Below are positions 59,101-64,000 of a stretch of 64,000 nt of DNA, in pieces. Made by a program: the position numbers and the translations under genes. Numbering within the stretch: the stretch's first letter is position 1; every line of letters begins with the position of its first letter. Origin of the DNA: Liolophura sinensis. Lineage: Eukaryota > Mollusca > Polyplacophora > Chitonida > Chitonidae. The stretch spans positions 45,807,385-45,871,384 of the forward strand of contig NC_088295.1 in the NCBI RefSeq assembly GCF_032854445.1, in the 5' to 3' direction. The notes beneath the pieces were generated by a model. That model had not been told where the DNA came from. It made no database searches and was given only the letters and a program-made list of their open reading frames with translations.

Positions 59101-59442
59101 GAGTGAGTGAGTGAGTGCTTGGGGTTTAACGTCGTACTCAACAATTTTTCAGTCATATGACGACGAAGGAATCCTTATGGTGCATGTACGTGTAATGTGC
59201 CTCCTTGTTGCAGGGCGGATTTCCACCGCTCTTTTATTTAGTGCTGCTTTACTGAGACGACTTACCGAAGGCAAGTAAGCTGCTCCCCCCCCCCTCCCGA
59301 GCCATTATACCGATACGGGTCAACCAGTCGTTGTACTATCCCCTTCATGCCGAGCGCCAAGCGAGGAAGTTACGACTTCCTCTTTTAAAGTCTTAGGTGT
59401 GACTCGATCAAGGATTGATCTTGGATCTACCGGTCCCTAAAT
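59101..59442 (-). mobile_element. SINE (CTCA-tail type), full length with target-site duplication
   Basis: Starts GAGTGAGTGAGTGAGTGCTT, then GGGGTTTAACGTCGTACTCA, GGATTTCCACCGCTCTTTTA, CAACCAGTCGTTGTACTATC, GAAGTTACGACTTCC and ends AAGGATTGATCTTGGATCTA. AATACATCGATGA stands on both sides (59090-59102 and 59440-59452), as expected for target-primed insertion. In reverse GATCAATCC is the B-box. Confidence 0.93.
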
Positions 59443-60228
59443 ACATCGATGAAGTAGTGACTTACAATGCCCGCAGCCATGCAATAAGTGGGTCAGTCGT
59501 CAAACCGCCAAAATCTGCTTACCCGATGTCCTCGCTTAAGCGAGTTGTTTGGCTAAATATAGTACTCACACAGAACCGGTGAAATTAGGATTGATTGTCA
59601 GTTAATCTCAGTTAGGGTTTTATGCTAAAATAAAATAAAAAAAAAACAATAATGCCAGAGAAATGGAAACAAGCCTCGAGAACTCGGGGTCCACCTGAAG
59701 AATCCCGGTTTGTACCGGCATAGAATATATATGGACTATATATATTTGAAGAAACAGAAAAAGATCCCCTGGTGAGGAGAATTTACATCGGAAAAAAATA
59801 ATAAAAAGCCTTCTCAAATTTCTACATTCTACTATATTCCAACTCCAGTTTCAAACTTCATGTTATTTTCAAGGAATATGAATATGAATGTCCACAGAGG
59901 TCTTTAAATAGGATATGTGTTACCACTAACTAAGGAACATGTTAAGTACATGTCAAAACAGGCAGTGGTTTAGTTACACGGCATAATGCATGGATAAATT
60001 GTTGCTGGGAACAAGGTCGCACATGTGTAAAGCTGTTAAGTAGCGAACTATAGATTATTCAGTACCTGAGACTCTCTGTCAGCAGGGCGACTAGTGACGT
60101 TGCGTCTTTATTAGCATCAAACGGATGACCCTGCGAATAATCCGTGACATAATATTTGTACATATACAATGAGTAATATATACAATGAGTAAAAAATGAA
60201 CTTGTTTGACAAAATTAATCAACATAAA

Positions 60229-60600
60229 TTATACAAGCACGTCGTACATTATCATATTATGAGATACGATATTAGGGCCGGTGACTACCATTGAGACATG
60301 GGGTGTATTTATTTTTGAAGGAAGTTTGTTGATATGTTGTCGATGCAGTGTTAATATGGAGCGGAGACCTAAGGTCTGGCCAATATATTGTTGCCACACC
60401 CCATGCAAACAAGTGCATATACAACATTTTTTTACGGTGCAGCCCGTCAAATTTTACATTAAACAAAGAATCGTCTCTCTCAAACTGAAAGCTTGATCCT
60501 TCTAACACGTGTATGCATGCTCCACATCTAGGTTTATTGCATTTCGAAACCGATAGAATCACGGGGTTGTCTGAAAAGTGAGCGCGAGTTAACATTTTTT
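60229..60600 (-). pseudogene. Penelope-like retroelement remnant, zinc-finger linker and GIY-YIG region
   Basis: From 60595 leftward one frame reads SVSKCNKPRCGACIHVLEGS, with C-x4-C-x2-C as in the linker of Penelope-like elements. From about 60420 a second frame continues with CTCLHGVWQQYIGQTLGLRS and ILTLHRQHIN, the Y-I-G-Q-T...L-R...H-R-x-x-I core of a GIY-YIG endonuclease. The change of frame near 60420 means the ORF is broken. No reverse transcriptase is found upstream (60600-61500), so this is a short 3' fragment. The usual role was nicking target DNA for reverse transcription. Confidence 0.7.
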
Positions 60601-63244
60601 GAGGCTTTGGAGCCTGTCGTTTGACTATATATATTGAAAAACCTTAACACAGCGGGTATTGCAGTAACAACTTGTGAGTAACAACTTTTGAGTCACAACT
60701 TGTGACGCTGATTGAATTCGTGGCATAATGCCAGGATCTAACAAATGCTACAAGGTGCCTTCGGTATATGGCTGTCCCAGTAAGAATAGTAACGATGCTG
60801 TTCAACAAACAGTATGATAGTCATGCCGCTGTGTTTGATTTCAACACAACTGTTGCGTTGGAAATGTCACATCTGCTTTGAGTAAAGGAATTGTCCTTAA
60901 ATTGTAATAAATTTACTGCTAATTGGCAAGGTGCACCTTTGCCCATTTATATATAGCCAACGGTTTAGTTGATTGCACTTTTTAACCTTCAGTTTTCTCG
61001 ATTTAGCCATGTTCAAACAAATGGTCACATTGGATGCTCAGCCATTGAGATTAATTTGAATCAAAGAGTGGTCATATCATGTTTGGATAAATAAATCGTT
61101 CGCTTTTTTCTCGTTCTTCCCACTTGATGTGATCCTGTTCAAAGTTATGATCACATTCCTTAGGCGTTGAGATTAAATCTGTATCCAAATTTTTCCATAT
61201 CGTGTGCAGGAATAAAACTCCACATGCATCTGCAGTCCACACATTTCATTTGGCCAACCATATCAAATAGTTTGAACACAGCATGTAAAAGACACACCAC
61301 CTGCATCCGAAATGGCATGGCTAGCAAATGTCAACAGTGATATATGTAATAACCATTATAGCTGTTAACTCTTCTGTGCATGCCTGCAACGTATGTTATA
61401 TGAATGAATCGCGTTTTTGGAGTTCCATGGCCTAAACATATATCAACGATAGTCATGTCTTCTTTGCTGTCTATACCTTGGGCATGGGGTAACTTGACCA
61501 AAAATTAAGAAAAAAATTGAAACGATAAAAAAATTAAATGCAGACAATCAGGATTATACGTTCAGGCATTCAGAAAAGTCCAATATTCTGCTGGAAATTG
61601 TAACATAGAGACAGTAATTCTCATTCGCGGCAAATATTTGCCAATCGTTGACATTCCCATGGAGAATCCGAAGACTGCACTCCATGTTCAGTGTCATTAT
61701 AGAATTCTGTGTAGGTCGGTGTTTCGACATTAAATCACTCATTGAATTCTTAAATTTCCTTTTTCCTAATCAGAGAGACGTGGGTTTATAACAAGTCGAG
61801 TCCGAAGATTTTATATCTTTAATCTCCCTTCAAGTGCCTGGCGCTCGCCAACAGAAGACATGCCCTATGTCCGTATACAATATTAGACCGGCGATCATCG
61901 CCGATGTCTTAGAGACGCCGTTCCAACGAGGCAACAGTAAACATGTTTACATCAGGGCCGGTTGGTATCAGTGTATATGATAGTAGCAATGTGACCATTT
62001 GTTGGTCAGCATGAAAAGATCGTATACTATGGCTAAAAGAGTTTTTTCATGATGCAAAAGAAAACTTAAAACTTAAAATTCAAATGAAAATGGGTTTATA
62101 TTATAAACTAGTGGAAGAATTTTTTATTATGTTGCCTCGATGCAGGAATATAATTGCATTACAGGCCTTTATCTGTCCTTTTCCTCTAATGCGTGTTTAT
62201 CCAGTTTGACTCTGGAGATTCTCACCTTTGAATATATACCCAAGTCAAGTCTTACTGTTGCTTAGTTGAGCTCCCAGCATCCGAACCTTTTCGAAATGCC
62301 ACATATGCCCCCCTACCATAGCTGGAAATAGGTCCGTGATGTTGATCAATGCCACCTCCTTCAGGCTTGTTCTTTTTCCTTTCAATTGTTAATAGGACTG
62401 TCTTTAACCCAGAAATAACCGGAACTCTGCCCCGGTGAAGTCAGCATTCTCCATAGTCTACTTACGTCATTGGTCTATTTTCTTTCAGTAAATACATGTG
62501 CAAGGGTCCTTAAAAGTCTCCTGGTGCGCGATCAACTTATAGTCTATAGAGCGACACGTGGTCCGTGCCCGGCAGCGCAGATGTAAAGGAGTCGTTCTCT
62601 GATGATAGGTGACCAGCTTAAAATGACAAACCTATCTAGATCCTTGTTTACCTTCCAAGGTTTCCGACTTAAGCCACAGGCAACGTCTAACAATTACACG
62701 TAATCGTACAAAATTAGAGAGCTGTCAGACAAACGCTGCTGGAAAAATGAAGACCGATACCTAGAGTTATTTAGAGGGTCGAGGAATGTATGTGACCATT
62801 TCTGTTCACCTTGATGACGTCTTTGACTTAGCTCCACTGAGAATCAGTGACATCATCGTCGACGTCGACAAATCCCATAATGACTCTTTCCAAACTGTAA
62901 ACTATGTAGCCGTGCCATTTGGCTGTATCGTATACATATTCGTTTCGTTAAAAAGAATTAAGCCACGTCAATAAACCTTTCGCAGACAAAGAGTTATTCA
63001 TGTGCCGCTATAATCCTATAGAATCCTGACCAAATATAGTCGTTATCAGGGGAAGTTTAATACTTTATGGCCTATCATACTTTTATGGTTCCAAAAGGTT
63101 AAAACTGTCTTAAAACAGCACTTAACTCTGAACTTTAAACCACCCTTTAGGCTTTGATCTAAGTATAACGCTGTAGCATGTAAGTCGTTTATATTGTGTT
63201 ATATAAACAGCAGACCCATTCAAAAGGCAAGGAACGTCCAAAAT

Positions 63245-63538
63245 ACGGGCTCTCATACGCAATAATTTTTACTGATGGGCCTGGGTGGAGGAAACAGGAG
63301 TGACTTGGCAAGCCACCTAAATTTAGCAGGTTATTGACAAACTTTCCGGCAGATCTACAACGAACGTCAGTGTGCGCTACACGAAAGCACTCGCCCGCTT
63401 ATTGTCTCGAAGAGCTGCGAGCAAAAGACCGGGAGAGTCTACAAATTCCCTGTCCACTCCAAGCTGGAATTGAACCAGCACTTAGAGTGTTCTAAGGATT
63501 AAAAAGCAAGTACCTCAATCACTCGGTTACAGTACACT
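63245..63538 (-). mobile_element. SINE of the third type, diverged
   Basis: CTCATACGCAATAATTTTTA, CTGATGGGCCTGGGTGGAGG, AAACAGGAGTGAC, TTATTGACAAACTTTCC match the arrangement of 28810-29113. At the right, GGAATTGAACC is in reverse a good B-box (GGTTCAATTCC), and CACTCGGTTACAG may be the A-box end. Confidence 0.6.
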
Positions 63539-64000
63539 CAAAACTCTAAAACGTCAATGAATAAGTACAAACACCTGGAATCCGAGCAGGGCTCACAAAA
63601 CCAAAGTCTCTTAAGGCACTATCCATTATGTCGGTTCTTATCTGTCTTCCAGTTATAACACTCTGAGGTAACGAAACCCTTAAACAGTTTAAAATACTGT
63701 GAAACCATGAATAGGTTCAAATGTTGACGTAGGGGAATGTTGATTGGCTACAGAATGCAAATGAGCAAAGGTAAAACACTTGTAAGCCAATCAGAATTCA
63801 CTGATATAATTGGTGCGAAAACCTGTAGATGCATTGAAATAGCCTTCGGTACAGTTCTGTTAAAATGCTGTTGAACACCATGTGACGTGAGACAGTGCGA
63901 GATTTTGTAGGATTTGCCAAACTACATTTCTGAAAGCGGGTATAGGTCTATACATAACTGCCCTAATTTTTCTGAAATTTGGGACAGATATTAGTAGTGT

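Larger units (their letters stand above)
52261..64000. other. Upstream region without a supported gene
   Basis: I found no exon series or conserved protein here other than transposon remnants. SINEs lie at 53395, 53968, 54711-55284, 55555, 57478, 58054, 59101 and 63245, and a Penelope-like remnant at 60229-60600. 61000-63240 is unique-looking DNA with short chance frames only. Confidence 0.65.

Noticed and set aside
62786-62974. Plus-strand frame MYVTISVHLDDVF..., considered as an exon of a neighbouring gene
   Set aside because: 62 residues with no recognised domain and no supporting exons around it.

Overview
The window is animal nuclear DNA: AT-rich, with very low coding density, short exons bounded by GT/AG splice sites, and introns full of SINEs, minisatellites and degraded transposons. 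The SINE types present, together with abundant ACATGTACATG-like runs, suggest a lophotrochozoan, most likely a mollusc; a brachiopod is not excluded. Species cannot be fixed from the sequence alone.

One protein-coding gene can be supported. It lies on the minus strand and I identify it as a Caskin-like (CASK-interacting protein family) scaffold gene. Thirteen exons from 51972 (start codon) down to 3140 join in consistent phase into 1452 nt, or 484 codons, with no stop. The product reads, in order: the conserved MGKDQDLLQAV start, six ankyrin repeats plus a seventh half-repeat, an SH3-like domain, and a Ser-rich linker. The tandem SAM domains and C-terminal tail expected for the family must lie beyond position 1. 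No sequence resembling the vertebrate CASK-binding segment is seen between SH3 and the end of the visible part.

Layout from right to left, in the direction of transcription. 52240-64000 is upstream DNA with no supported gene; it holds SINEs, a Penelope-like element remnant (about 60229-60600) and a GC-rich presumed promoter near 52140-52260. Exon 1 is at 51879-51972, exons 2-3 at 46925-45124, exons 4-8 (ankyrin) at 39555-27642, exons 9-10 (SH3) at 17600-12609, and exons 11-13 (linker) at 11134-3140. The last intron runs off the left edge and contains a 57-bp and a 33-bp tandem array.

The introns hold at least four types of tRNA-derived SINE that appear to share one conserved 3' domain (comparable to the Nin-DC domain described for mollusc and other eumetazoan SINEs). 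They also hold an unclassified dispersed repeat with five recognisable copies, a gag-like retroelement ORF remnant, two MITE-like inverted-repeat elements, a perfect 28-bp palindrome, and several minisatellites. One minisatellite (26-bp unit) is open in all three plus-strand frames. I see no undescribed multi-gene system. The most interesting signals are the SINE domain sharing, the unclassified dispersed repeat, and the apparent lack of a CASK-binding motif.
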